A stretch of DNA of 64,000 nucleotides from Cronobacter muytjensii ATCC 51329 (GTDB lineage: Bacteria > Pseudomonadota > Gammaproteobacteria > Enterobacterales > Enterobacteriaceae), in contig NZ_CP012268.1 of the NCBI RefSeq assembly GCF_001277195.1, positions 2,666,001-2,730,000 on the forward strand, read 5' to 3'. Position 1 is the first letter of the stretch, and each line of letters starts with the position of its first letter. Of this stretch, positions 42,097 through 50,841 are shown piece by piece. The notes below the pieces were generated by a model. It worked only from the letters and a program-made list of their open reading frames with translations. It did not search any database and was not told the DNA's origin. Made by a program: the position numbers and the translations under genes.

Positions 42097-42479
42097 ACGA
42101 GGACTCCTGCGAGAATTGAAAGCACGACAGTGAGAATAAAAGCGAACTTAGCGGAGCGTTGGCCTGCTGCGAAGGTTTCTTCAAGGTAGCCGAAGTCCAT
42201 TAACATATGGCGGACGCCGCCGACGACGTGGTAAGCCAGCGCAGTCAGGATGCCCCACATGATGAATTTAGCGAAGAAGCTGTCCATGACTGAGGACGCG
42301 GTCAGAAAACCTTCTTGAGACGAGAGAGACAGCCCTAGCAACCAAAGCAGAATGCCGACGGCGACAAAGGTAATCACGCCGGAAACGCGGTGGAGGATAG
42401 AAGCGATCGCGGTGACAGGAAACCGGATCGTTGTCAGATCCAGGTTGACAGGTCGTTGTTTATTCACCTTTTTTATCAT
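42090..42479 (-). CDS. sdhC: Succinate dehydrogenase cytochrome b556 subunit SdhC
   Basis: A 129-residue anchor with three helices (E. coli 129). The quinone site has Ser and Arg in SILHRVSGVITF, and the haem His is in LTALAYHVVGGVRHMLMD. The start ATG at 42479 (MIKKVNKQRPVNLDL) fits E. coli. First gene of sdhCDAB; its 5' region is the long gap shared with gltA. Confidence 0.96.
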   Translation of the reverse strand: MIKKVNKQRPVNLDLTTIRFPVTAIASILHRVSGVITFVAVGILLWLLGLSLSSQEGFLTASSVMDSFFAKFIMWGILTALAYHVVGGVRHMLMDFGYLEETFAAGQRSAKFAFILTVVLSILAGVLVW

Positions 42480-43132
42480 GAATGCGCCCACATGCTGTTC
42501 TTATTGTGTCCTTCCTCCGGTCTGCAGGCGGGTCAAGCAGCGTCATCTTTCTATAACTCCGCGTCATGCAAAATCACCGCTTCCAAAGGCTGCATAACGC
42601 GTTACTACGCTGGGTGGCTCGCGGTTGCAAGGTGTTCCGGAGACCTGGCGGCAGTATAGGATGTTCACAATATCATTACAATTAACATACAAATACTTTG
42701 GCCGCTTTTGGTCGGAACAGTGACCAGGATCACGATAACAACATTATTTTAATTTTTAATCATCTGATTTGACAAATGTTAAACAAATTAGTTACAAACA
42801 TCACCAGGAAATGCATATAATTCGCAAAAGTTATGGGGTCATACTTTCACCTGAGAATAAGTTATGTAACAGTGTGCCGGTATTGACCGCAGTAATTTAG
42901 CCAGGTATTAGTGATAATCAGGTTTGACAAATACTGACGGCTAACACCCTGATTTACTGTTGTTTCACCCAGGTTTGAATGGTTGCCTGCAAGCCGCCCA
43001 TCGCTCTGTACCCTGGTTTCCCCTCTGAAACAGAGCTGCGCGCCACACAACAAACTGGCAACATTCCCCCTGCTGGCTGGAGGTAAATCGGCGGTTAACC
43101 GTCGCAAGCAACAGGCGCTAAGGAGACCGTAA
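42480..43132. promoter_or_regulatory. Divergent sdhC-gltA control region
   Basis: A 650-bp AT-rich gap without a convincing gene. GTGACCAGGATCAC (42720-42733) is a CRP-like site about 240 bp before sdhC. Several TTAAACAAATTAGTTA-type runs at 42777-42795 resemble ArcA sites. Both operons should respond to carbon source and oxygen. Confidence 0.6.
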
Positions 43133-44419
43133 ATGGCTGATAAAAAAGCAAACCTAACCTATAACGGTGATGGTGCTATCGAACTGGATGTGCTAAAAGG
43201 CACGCTCGGTCAGGATGTAATCGATATCCGTAGTCTTGGTTCTAAAGGTGTTTTCACGTTCGACCCCGGCTTTACCTCTACCGCATCCTGCGAGTCCAAA
43301 ATCACCTTTATCGATGGTGATGAAGGTATCCTGCTGCACCGCGGTTTCCCTATCGATCAGTTAGCCACCGAGTCCAACTATCTCGAAGTGTGCTACATCC
43401 TGCTCTACGGCGAAAAGCCCACTCAGGAGCAGTACGACGAATTCAGAACGACCGTCACCCGCCACACCATGATCCATGAGCAGATCACGCGTCTGTTCCA
43501 CGGTTTCCGTCGCGACTCCCACCCGATGGCGGTGCTGTGCGGCGTGACCGGCGCGCTGGCGGCGTTCTATCACGACTCGCTGGACGTCAATAACCCGCGT
43601 CACCGTGAGATTGCGGCCTTCCGCCTGCTCTCTAAAATGCCGACCGTGGCGGCGATGTGTTACAAATATTCAATCGGCCAGCCGTTTGTTTACCCGCGTA
43701 ACGACCTCTCCTACTCCGGCAACTTCCTGAATATGATGTTCTCCACCCCGTGCGAGCCTTATGAGGTGAACCCGGTGCTGGAACGCGCCATGGATCGCAT
43801 TCTGATCCTCCACGCGGATCATGAGCAGAACGCCTCGACCTCCACCGTGCGTACCGCAGGCTCCTCCGGCGCGAACCCCTTCGCGTGTATCGCAGCCGGT
43901 ATCGCCTCTCTGTGGGGACCGGCGCACGGCGGCGCTAACGAAGCGGCGCTTAAAATGCTGGAAGAGATCAGCTCCGTTGAGCACATTCCGGAATTCGTAC
44001 GTCGCGCGAAAGACAAAAACGACTCTTTCCGCCTGATGGGCTTTGGTCATCGCGTTTACAAAAACTATGACCCGCGCGCCACCGTCATGCGTGAAACCTG
44101 CCATGAAGTGCTGAAAGAGCTGGGCACCAAAGACGATCTGCTGGAAGTGGCGATGGAGCTCGAAAACATCGCGCTCAACGACCCGTACTTCATTGAGAAG
44201 AAACTCTACCCGAACGTTGATTTCTACTCCGGCATTATCCTGAAAGCGATGGGCATTCCGTCGTCCATGTTTACCGTTATCTTCGCGATGGCGCGTACCG
44301 TAGGCTGGATTGCGCACTGGAATGAGATGCACAGCGAAGGCATGAAGATCGCGCGTCCGCGTCAGCTCTATACCGGCTACGAGCAGCGTGATTTCAAATC
44401 TGATCTGACCAAACGTTAA
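43133..44419 (+). CDS. gltA: Citrate synthase, type II
   Basis: A 428-residue cytoplasmic enzyme (E. coli 427) that condenses oxaloacetate with acetyl-CoA. Catalytic residues lie in GPAHGGANEAALKML (His), LMGFGHRVYKNYDPR (His) and the Asp in YPNVDFYSGIIL. The long N-terminal domain marks the hexameric NADH-inhibited type. AAGGAG lies 8 bases before the ATG, and a terminator follows 21 bp after the stop. Confidence 0.97.
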   Translation: MADKKANLTYNGDGAIELDVLKGTLGQDVIDIRSLGSKGVFTFDPGFTSTASCESKITFIDGDEGILLHRGFPIDQLATESNYLEVCYILLYGEKPTQEQYDEFRTTVTRHTMIHEQITRLFHGFRRDSHPMAVLCGVTGALAAFYHDSLDVNNPRHREIAAFRLLSKMPTVAAMCYKYSIGQPFVYPRNDLSYSGNFLNMMFSTPCEPYEVNPVLERAMDRILILHADHEQNASTSTVRTAGSSGANPFACIAAGIASLWGPAHGGANEAALKMLEEISSVEHIPEFVRRAKDKNDSFRLMGFGHRVYKNYDPRATVMRETCHEVLKELGTKDDLLEVAMELENIALNDPYFIEKKLYPNVDFYSGIILKAMGIPSSMFTVIFAMARTVGWIAHWNEMHSEGMKIARPRQLYTGYEQRDFKSDLTKR

Positions 44420-44440
44420 TTTAACGCTGCGGTTATTCTT

Positions 44441-44469
44441 AAAAAACGCGCCTTCTGGCGCGTTTTTTT
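44441..44469. terminator. Terminator after gltA
   Basis: Stem AAAAAACGCGCC/GGCGCGTTTTTT with loop TTCT and T runs on both strands. Confidence 0.93.
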
Positions 44470-44755
44470 ATGGCGGTTTCAACGCCCGGCGGGTCATAAC
44501 CAGGGCGGGTGCGCCTCCCCCTACCATGCACAAAATGTAGCGCGGAGGGTGTTGCTCCTGTTCACAACGTCGGCCCACAGGGCGATTTTGCGCCGGGAGC
44601 CGGGATGGCAAAGGGGGCGGCGGCGCCCACCTTTGTACGTTCGCGTGAGAGAAACGCACACAGAAACGTGACGTGATGGCGAACGGAACGCCCATATTTC
44701 TGCGCACATTACGGTGCAGGGCGGGTAAACGACGCACCGCCCGCCACCACCGCCC
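44470..44755. repeat. REP-like repeats between gltA and nei
   Basis: GGGCGGGTAAACGACGCACC with CGCCCGCC (44719-44745) is a REP-type palindrome, and a shorter piece GGGCGGGTGCGCC sits near 44503-44515. No gene is seen in this stretch. Confidence 0.55.
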
Positions 44756-45547
44756 CTACGTCTGACACCCCGGACACCAGTAGAACGGCCGCGACGACAG
44801 CGTCGTTTTTTCGATAATGCCCCCGCAGCGGCGGCATTTTTTCCCCGCGCGATGAAACACTTCGAAGCGAAACAGCGCGCCGTGGTGTTTGTTCTCATCC
44901 ACCCTGCCGCGCGTCTGATATGAGAGCCGTGGAATGTCAAGGCAGGCGCGGGCCAGCGCGTCGAGCTGCGCGTCATTGAGCGTTGAGGCTTTATGGCGCG
45001 GCGCAAGCTGCGCCTGCCAGAGGATCTCGACCCGCAAATAGTTGCCAAGCCCCGCGAGAAACGCCTGATCAAGCAGCAGGCCGCTAAACTGACGGCGATG
45101 AAAGCGCGGGCTTAACAGCCGCTCTTTTACCTGTTCCACCGTCAGCGACAGATCCAGCACATCTGGCCCGACGCGCTGTAAAAACGCGTGCGCCGCCACA
45201 CCGTCGGCGTCGAGCATTTCAATCTCAGAAGCGCTGTAGAGCAGCACCGCCGCGTCTTCGGTGTCGAGCCGTACGCGCAGGCTGCGCGTGGTCTGCGGCG
45301 TTTCACCCGCTTTCACCACCCGCCAGACGCCATACAGCTGGTTATGGCTGTAGAGCGTCAGCCCGTTAGAAAAATGCGTCAGCAGCGCTTTGCCGCGTGT
45401 TTCAAAGCGCTCGACGCGCACGCCCGTCAGCAACGCTTCAAACGCTTTCAGTTCAGGAAAGGCAAACCAGACGTGGGTCAGCGGCTTTCCCGCCACCGCC
45501 GCTTCAAGCTTATCCGCCGCGCGGCGGATCTCCGGTCCTTCCGGCAT
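44756..45547 (-). CDS. nei: Endonuclease VIII (Nei)
   Basis: A 263-residue DNA glycosylase and AP lyase (E. coli 263) that removes oxidised pyrimidines. The catalytic Pro2 and Glu3 follow the start Met (MPEGPEIRRAADKLE). The C-terminal zinc finger is CRRCGGIIEKTTLSSRPFYW with CPGC. It stands alone behind the DUF2891 gene; in E. coli nei instead follows pxpA (ybgL) directly. Confidence 0.96.
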   Translation of the reverse strand: MPEGPEIRRAADKLEAAVAGKPLTHVWFAFPELKAFEALLTGVRVERFETRGKALLTHFSNGLTLYSHNQLYGVWRVVKAGETPQTTRSLRVRLDTEDAAVLLYSASEIEMLDADGVAAHAFLQRVGPDVLDLSLTVEQVKERLLSPRFHRRQFSGLLLDQAFLAGLGNYLRVEILWQAQLAPRHKASTLNDAQLDALARACLDIPRLSYQTRGRVDENKHHGALFRFEVFHRAGKKCRRCGGIIEKTTLSSRPFYWCPGCQT

Positions 45548-45624
45548 CGTGCATCCTTTTTGGGTTACTTAAAGATGAAAACATAAGGATAAACTGTAGC
45601 AGCGGGCCTGGGGGAGAAAAACGA

Positions 45625-45648
45625 AACCGCCGCAAAAAAGCGGCGGTT
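45625..45648 (-). terminator. Terminator after the DUF2891 gene
   Basis: Stem AACCGCCGC/GCGGCGGTT with an A6 loop on the plus strand (T6 on the minus), followed on the minus strand by TTCGTTTTT, 8 bp past the stop at 45656. Confidence 0.8.
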
Positions 45649-45655
45649 GAAGGGG

Positions 45656-46651
45656 TTATTCCAGCGCCAGCAGCGCGAAACTCGCAAGCCAGTGGCCGCC
45701 GCTGTAGTGACTGCCGACGACATGTTCAACGCTTGCGGCCAGGTGGCGCGCCACCGCCTCCTTCAGCGGAGCCTGTGCGCCGTGATGTTCCGGCAGCGCC
45801 GCCGCGATATGCTTCATGCACCACGCGCGGCTTAAATTCAGCCCGTCAAGATGCGCGATTTTCGGGTCGGCGCGATCGCTTACCACCGCCGGGTTCATCA
45901 GCGCCGCCACGCCGCCGATATCCGGCAGGAAGGCATCGAACCACGCCGGGAAACCTTCCGCCGTTTTGCTCATCAGCAACGCCTCGGTCAGCGCCCCGGA
46001 GAGATATTCATCGCCGCCCGGCTCGTAGTGCGCCGGGTACGCGGTGTCGGCCTGATAAAACCGCGTCGAGGCGTCAGTAATAGCGCGCTCCAGCGCCTCG
46101 TCGTCCAGCGCGCGGGCGTAATCGAGGCCAAGCGCCAGCGCAAACGCGGTGTTGTAATGCGTGCCGACGCGGATCGGGTAGGTCAGCTTACTGAGATAAT
46201 CGATAAGGCGCGCGCGGATATCCTGGGTCAGCGGCTCAAGTGTTTCGTGCCAGCGCGCGGCCTGCGGCACGTCCGACTGCTTCAGCTCCTGGGCGAGCGC
46301 CAACAGCCAGCCGTACCCGTACGGACGCTCGAACGACGCGCGAAACGGCGCGGTGAAATAGTCCACTTCGCGCGCCACGTTCGCCTGGGTGAAGTGGTCA
46401 TCGAACAGCGCGATGATATCGTCACGACACGACAGCGTCGGGTAGAGGCGCACGCAGCGTAGCAGCAGCCAGTAGCCGTGCACCGCCGAATGCCAGTCAA
46501 AGCAGCCATAAAAAATCGGATGCAGTTCGCGCGGCGGCAGCGCATCGGCGTCCTCATTCATCAGATGCATAATATGGTTCGGGTATTCCTGGCGCAGATA
46601 CGTTAAAGGCATCCGGGCAAAGGCGTCAGCCTGGGATTGCGTCAGTGTCAT
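45656..46651 (-). CDS. DUF2891 family protein
   Basis: A 331-residue cytoplasmic protein with no signal peptide, which I assign to DUF2891. Recognisable blocks are HPIFYGCFDWHSAVHGYWLL (about 43-62), RVGTHYNTAFALAL, HYEPGGDEYLSGALTEA and a C-terminal GSHYSGGHWLASFALLALE. The repeated aromatic/His helical motifs suggest an alpha/alpha-toroid fold like glycan enzymes, but activity is unknown. It lies 30 bp after the DUF979 gene and ends at a terminator, so it is the last gene of a three-gene unit with the DUF969/DUF979 pair. Confidence 0.85.
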   Translation of the reverse strand: MTLTQSQADAFARMPLTYLRQEYPNHIMHLMNEDADALPPRELHPIFYGCFDWHSAVHGYWLLLRCVRLYPTLSCRDDIIALFDDHFTQANVAREVDYFTAPFRASFERPYGYGWLLALAQELKQSDVPQAARWHETLEPLTQDIRARLIDYLSKLTYPIRVGTHYNTAFALALGLDYARALDDEALERAITDASTRFYQADTAYPAHYEPGGDEYLSGALTEALLMSKTAEGFPAWFDAFLPDIGGVAALMNPAVVSDRADPKIAHLDGLNLSRAWCMKHIAAALPEHHGAQAPLKEAVARHLAASVEHVVGSHYSGGHWLASFALLALE

Positions 46652-46681
46652 AACAGCTCCTTAGGGGCAACCGTGCCGCGC

Positions 46682-47668
46682 TTAGCGGAACACGATGAAA
46701 TACATCAGGAAAACGTTCACCACCAACAGCGTCACCGCCGTTGGGATCTGAATTTTTATTACCTGGTACTTATCTTTAAGCTCCAGCAGCGCGGCGGGAA
46801 CGATATTGAAGTTGGCCGCCATCGGCGTCATCAGCGTGCCGCAATACCCGGCATACATGCCAATCGCCAGCAGCGGCGCCGGGTCGCCATGATGATGGTT
46901 AATCAACAGCGGCAGCGCGATACCGGCGCTCAGCACCGGGAATGCCGCAAACGCGTTGCCCATGATCATCGTGAACAGCGCCATGCCGATGCAGTAAATT
47001 ACCACCAGCATGAAGCGGTTTTCCGGATCCACAAACAGGCTTACCACGTTCTGCACGGCGGTGCCGGTATTGGCGACGACGAACACGCCGCCGAGCATGG
47101 CCAGCATCTGCGGTAAAATCACCGCCCAGCCAATAGTATCCACCAGACGGCGCGACTGGCGCACCGCATGCAGCGGCGTGCCGCGCGTCAGCCACCAGCC
47201 AACCAGCAGCGCCGCGACGCACGCCACGCACAGCGCGGCAAGCGTCAGCTGTTTTTGATCCAGCAGGAAAACGCCGCCCACCGAGACGCCTTTTAAAAAC
47301 AGCGTGCCGAGCACCGTCACCACCGGGATCAGCAGCGCGGGCAGGAACAGCCAGTTGCGCAGACGCTCTGAGGAGGCCACGCGCTCCGCCTCGGTGGACA
47401 TTTTATAGTGCCCTTTCCCCACCAGCCCAAAGCCCGCCAGCAGGGCGATAACAATCACCGCGCCGCCAATAATTCGGTAGGCCAGCGAGCGGCCCAGCTC
47501 CTGCACCATCAGATCGCCGAAGAGGAAAATACCGCCGAACAGGAACCAGAACAGCGCAGTGGTAAAACGCTTCGGGTTGCCGCGATCGCGCAGCGTCATC
47601 ACCACCAGCAGCATGACGACGAAGCCAATGAGGTAGTAGACGCGGTTAATGGTCAGCAAAGTGCTCAT
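46682..47668 (-). CDS. DUF979 membrane protein, putative transporter half
   Basis: A 328-residue inner-membrane protein with about nine to ten hydrophobic segments. MYAGYCGTLMTPMAANFNIV (about 269-288) resembles the re-entrant loop of ion-transporter-superfamily permeases. It always occurs, to my knowledge, beside DUF969, which suggests that the two make one split transporter. It overlaps the DUF969 gene by 4 bp (ATGA). Starts at ATG 47668 (MSTLLTINRVYYLIGF); an upstream in-frame Met lies inside the DUF969 gene. Substrate unknown; the pxpABC neighbourhood points to 5-oxoproline or related peptides. Confidence 0.85.
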   Translation of the reverse strand: MSTLLTINRVYYLIGFVVMLLVVMTLRDRGNPKRFTTALFWFLFGGIFLFGDLMVQELGRSLAYRIIGGAVIVIALLAGFGLVGKGHYKMSTEAERVASSERLRNWLFLPALLIPVVTVLGTLFLKGVSVGGVFLLDQKQLTLAALCVACVAALLVGWWLTRGTPLHAVRQSRRLVDTIGWAVILPQMLAMLGGVFVVANTGTAVQNVVSLFVDPENRFMLVVIYCIGMALFTMIMGNAFAAFPVLSAGIALPLLINHHHGDPAPLLAIGMYAGYCGTLMTPMAANFNIVPAALLELKDKYQVIKIQIPTAVTLLVVNVFLMYFIVFR

Positions 47669-48387
47669 TGCGCCGCCTCCTGTTTGCCCTGCTCCGCACG
47701 CCAGGCAATTACGTCGCGGCGCACGCTGGCGTCGAGGCGCAGCAGGCGCGCCATATGGATAATCAGCGCGGCGATGGCGGTCGGGATAGCCCACAGGCCG
47801 ATATGCAGCGGCTCAATGCCCGCGATGCCGTTCTCTTTCAGGAAGGCGTCAATCAGCAGCACCGCGCCGAAGGCGATAAAGATATCTTCGCCGAAGAACA
47901 CCGCGATGTTGTCGCACGCGGCGGCGTGCGCCTTGATTTTGTCGCGGATGTGTTGAGGCAGCTCGCCATATTCGTTAAGCGCCGCGCCCTCAGCCATCGG
48001 CGCCAGCAGCGGACGCACAGTCTGGGCGTGACCACCGAGCGACATCAGCCCGAGCGCGGCGGTGCCTTCGCGCACCACAAAATAGAGCATCAGAATACGC
48101 GCCGAGGTGGCGCTGGCGATTTTCGCCACCCACGCCTGGGCGCGCTCTTTCAGCCCGTAATACTCCAGCAGGCCAATCACCGGCAAAATCAAAATAAACG
48201 TCGCGAGCGAGCGGCTGTTAACAAATTTTTCGCCGAAGGTTTCCAGCAACATGCCGAAATCCATACCGACCGTGAGCCCCGTCGTCAGCCCGGCGACCAC
48301 GACGACCAGCAGCGGGTTAAAGCGCAGCGCAAAACCGAGAACCACCACCGGGATCCCGATGAGTGGCAACAGAGAGGAACCGTCCAT
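47665..48387 (-). CDS. DUF969 membrane protein, putative transporter half
   Basis: A 240-residue inner-membrane protein with about five to six hydrophobic segments. Conserved parts are RSLATFILILPVIGLLEYYG and EGTAALGLMSLGGHAQTVRP, and a polar region ACDNIAVFFGEDIFIAFGAV. It is the first gene of DUF969-DUF979-DUF2891. GGAAAGGG sits about 9 bases before the ATG. A divergent regulator gene starts 247 bp upstream across a shared control region. Confidence 0.85.
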   Translation of the reverse strand: MDGSSLLPLIGIPVVVLGFALRFNPLLVVVVAGLTTGLTVGMDFGMLLETFGEKFVNSRSLATFILILPVIGLLEYYGLKERAQAWVAKIASATSARILMLYFVVREGTAALGLMSLGGHAQTVRPLLAPMAEGAALNEYGELPQHIRDKIKAHAAACDNIAVFFGEDIFIAFGAVLLIDAFLKENGIAGIEPLHIGLWAIPTAIAALIIHMARLLRLDASVRRDVIAWRAEQGKQEAAQ

Positions 48388-48550
48388 ACATTGTTACCCT
48401 TTCCAAAGTGAGCGTTGCACGCCGAAGGCTGTTCTACTCCTTCGCCGGGGTGGCGAAGCGTGGGCATTACGGCGAACGTTGTTGTGTAGGCAGGCGCTGT
48501 GAACGTGCAGAACCTGACCAAAAAGCTATATCTGAACGGTCACAACATGT

Positions 48551-48574
48551 AAACAATTTATCAATAAAATGTTT
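48551..48574. promoter_or_regulatory. Near-perfect palindrome between DUF969 gene and its regulator
   Basis: AAACAATTTAT-CA-ATAAAATGTTT, an inverted repeat with 10 of 11 pairs, 61 bp before the regulator ATG. Size and symmetry suit a MarR/winged-helix dimer. Probable autoregulatory operator. Confidence 0.55.
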
Positions 48575-48634
48575 TTATTTTGTCGGTTACGTTTTATAGT
48601 TTTTACCAATACCCGCAAAAGAATAAGGGCCGCG

Positions 48635-49183
48635 ATGAGCCAGAAAAAAGCTGAAACATCAAACGGTAACGACGATATCACCGACGGGCGTATCGTCTCG
48701 TCCCGTCATCTGGTTTCAGAGCGCTGCGCCGAATTATCGGAGCTGGAGTACGCGCTGATCATGACCAGCAACGCGTTTAACAAATGGATGGTGCGCTGCA
48801 TGACGGCAGCGGGCGAGCCAGATATGGGCGCGTTCGACGTGTCGCTGCTGCATCACGTCAACCACCGTAACCGCAAGAAAAAGCTGGCGGATATCTGCTT
48901 TGTGCTGAACGTCGAAGACACTCATGTCGTCACCTACGCGCTGAAAAAGCTGGTGAAAGCGGGCTATGTGAGCAGCGAGAAAGTGGGCAAAGAACTCTAT
49001 TTCTTTACCACCGAGGAAGGAAAAGCGCTGTGCATGAAGTACCGCGACGTGCGCGAGGCGTGTCTTATCGCCATCCAGGTGGAGAGCGGCATACCGGGGG
49101 CGGCGATTGGCGAAACGGCGCAACTGCTGCGCACTATCGCCTCGCTCTACGACACCGCCGCGCGGGCGGCGGCGTCGCTGTAA
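48635..49183 (+). CDS. Winged-helix (MarR-like) transcription regulator
   Basis: A 182-residue putative DNA-binding protein of the COG5631-type MarR-like group. The winged helix spans about residues 65-135: FDVSLLHHVNHRNRKKKLAD, then the recognition part NVEDTHVVTYALKKLVKAGY and wing VSSEKVGKELYFFT. A charged N-terminal tail and a C-terminal helical region probably dimerise. ATG at 48635 is chosen because AAGGG precedes it; longer frames start inside the promoter. Divergent from DUF969, so it likely controls that unit. Its stop is 1 bp from that of pxpA, which converges on it. Confidence 0.82.
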   Translation: MSQKKAETSNGNDDITDGRIVSSRHLVSERCAELSELEYALIMTSNAFNKWMVRCMTAAGEPDMGAFDVSLLHHVNHRNRKKKLADICFVLNVEDTHVVTYALKKLVKAGYVSSEKVGKELYFFTTEEGKALCMKYRDVREACLIAIQVESGIPGAAIGETAQLLRTIASLYDTAARAAASL

Positions 49184-49184
49184 G

Positions 49185-49919
49185 TTACGCGCTTATCTGA
49201 ATCTGCCGCGCGTCAAAAGCCTCACGTAAACGGCGCGCAAACGCCAGCGCGTGCGCCCCGTCGCCATGCAGGCAGACCGTCTGGGCGTTGACCGCAGCCC
49301 AGGCCCCTTCCCGGCTCAGTACCCGCCCTTCCAGCACCATCGTCAGCGTGCGCGAGACCGCCTCATCGTCATCCTCGATTAACGCGCCCGGCTCGCTGCG
49401 CGGCACAAGCGAGCCGTCCGCCCGATAACCGCGATCGGCGAACACCTCTTCGCGTGTGGCAAGCTGATGGCGCGCGCCCGCGCGAATTAACTCGCTCCCG
49501 GCAAGCCCCACCAGCAGCAACGTGGCATCGAAATCCTTCACCGCGCGGGCGATGACGTCGGCAAGCGCCGCGTCTTTCGCCGCCTGGTTATAGAGCATCC
49601 CGTGCGGTTTCACGTGCGTGAGCCTGCCGCCCTCGGCGCGCGCAATCGCCGCGAGCGCGCCCGTCTGATACAGCGTCTCGGCGTAGATCGTCTCGGGCGG
49701 TAACTGCATCGCCGTGCGCCCGAAGTTTTCGCGATCCGCAAAGCCTGGATGCGCGCCGATGGCCACGCCGTGCGCCAGCGCCAGCCGCACGCTTTCGCGC
49801 ATCGTCCGCGCGTCGCCCGCATGGAACCCGCAGGCGATATTGGCCGAGCTAATCAGCGGCATCAGCAACGCGTCGTTACCGCAGCCCTCGCCGAGATCGG
49901 CGTTCAGATCAATCTTCAT
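49185..49919 (-). CDS. pxpA: 5-oxoprolinase subunit A (LamB/YcsF family)
   Basis: A 244-residue cytoplasmic protein (E. coli YbgL 244). MKIDLNADLGEGCGND opens the family; FHAGDARTMRESV and RHVKPHGMLYNQ (here THVKPHGMLYNQ) are conserved metal or substrate regions. PxpA with PxpBC hydrolyses 5-oxoproline to glutamate using ATP. Its start overlaps pxpC by 11 bp. A second Met at 49922 is possible. Confidence 0.95.
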   Translation of the reverse strand: MKIDLNADLGEGCGNDALLMPLISSANIACGFHAGDARTMRESVRLALAHGVAIGAHPGFADRENFGRTAMQLPPETIYAETLYQTGALAAIARAEGGRLTHVKPHGMLYNQAAKDAALADVIARAVKDFDATLLLVGLAGSELIRAGARHQLATREEVFADRGYRADGSLVPRSEPGALIEDDDEAVSRTLTMVLEGRVLSREGAWAAVNAQTVCLHGDGAHALAFARRLREAFDARQIQISA

Positions 49920-50841
49920 CATTCAGCCGCCATGCCAGTTGTTCAAGGTAACGTTCACGGTCGCTGCGCGCCCTCAGCGCCTCTTCGATGGAGCACTGCA
50001 CAAAGTGAATGGGCTCGCCTAAACGCAGCTGCGCGAGGTTGTAACGGTCGGCGTCAATGACGCATGCGATACGCGGGTAGCCGCCGGTGGTCTGGGCGTC
50101 GTTCATCAACACAATCGGCTGACCGCCGGGGGGCACCTGCACCACACCCGGCAACAACCCGTGGGAGAGCAGATCGCGCTCCGTGGTGCGCTCCAGCACA
50201 TGGCCATGCAACCGGTAGCCCATGCGGTTACTCTGCGGGCTTAGCTGCCAGGGCGTACGCCAGAACGCTTCTTTCGCCGCGTGGCTGAATTCATGATACT
50301 CCGGCCCTGGCAGCGCGCGAATGCGGTTACCCCACAGTAACTGCTTCACGCCGCGCGCCTCGCGAAAATGGCGGGTGGCTGGCTTCACCGGCACGGCGTC
50401 GCCGTCGCGCAGCAGACGACCTTCAAAACCGCCGACGCCCGCTTTGACGTCGGTACTGCAAGAGCCCATCACTTCCGGCACGTCGAAACCGCCCGCCAGC
50501 GCCAGATAGCTGCGCATGCCGCGGCGCGGCAGCTTCAGGCTTAAGCGTTGTCCCGCACGGGCCAGCAGGCGCCAGCCGGTCCAGACGGCGCGATCGTCAA
50601 GCATCGCGTCGCAGCCCGCGCCAGTGAGCGCAAACCAGCCGTCTTCGGTGAACTCCACCACGCACTGCCCGAGCGTAATTTCAAGCGCCGCCGCGTTCGG
50701 ATCGTTGCCCACCAGCAGGTTGGCAATCTGCAACGACGGGCCATCCAGCGCGCCGCACTGGCTCACGCCATACTGGCGCAGCCCGAAACGGCCGCCGTCC
50801 TGAATCGAGGCGTGCATGCCCGCGCGAATAATCTTCAGCAT
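49909..50841 (-). CDS. pxpC: 5-oxoprolinase subunit C (KipA-like)
   Basis: A 310-residue protein (E. coli YbgK 310) of the biotin-dependent carboxyltransferase-like (KipA) family. SIQDGGRFGLRQYGVSQCGA (about 12-31) and PGVVQVPPGGQPIVLMNDAQ are family signatures. It acts with PxpB and PxpA. It overlaps pxpB by 7 bp and pxpA by 11 bp, so expression is coupled. Confidence 0.95.
   Translation of the reverse strand: MLKIIRAGMHASIQDGGRFGLRQYGVSQCGALDGPSLQIANLLVGNDPNAAALEITLGQCVVEFTEDGWFALTGAGCDAMLDDRAVWTGWRLLARAGQRLSLKLPRRGMRSYLALAGGFDVPEVMGSCSTDVKAGVGGFEGRLLRDGDAVPVKPATRHFREARGVKQLLWGNRIRALPGPEYHEFSHAAKEAFWRTPWQLSPQSNRMGYRLHGHVLERTTERDLLSHGLLPGVVQVPPGGQPIVLMNDAQTTGGYPRIACVIDADRYNLAQLRLGEPIHFVQCSIEEALRARSDRERYLEQLAWRLNDED

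Noticed and set aside
44521..45072. Minus-strand frame running from within nei into the gltA-nei gap
   Set aside because: It overlaps nei out of frame and crosses REP-like repeats; no recognisable product.
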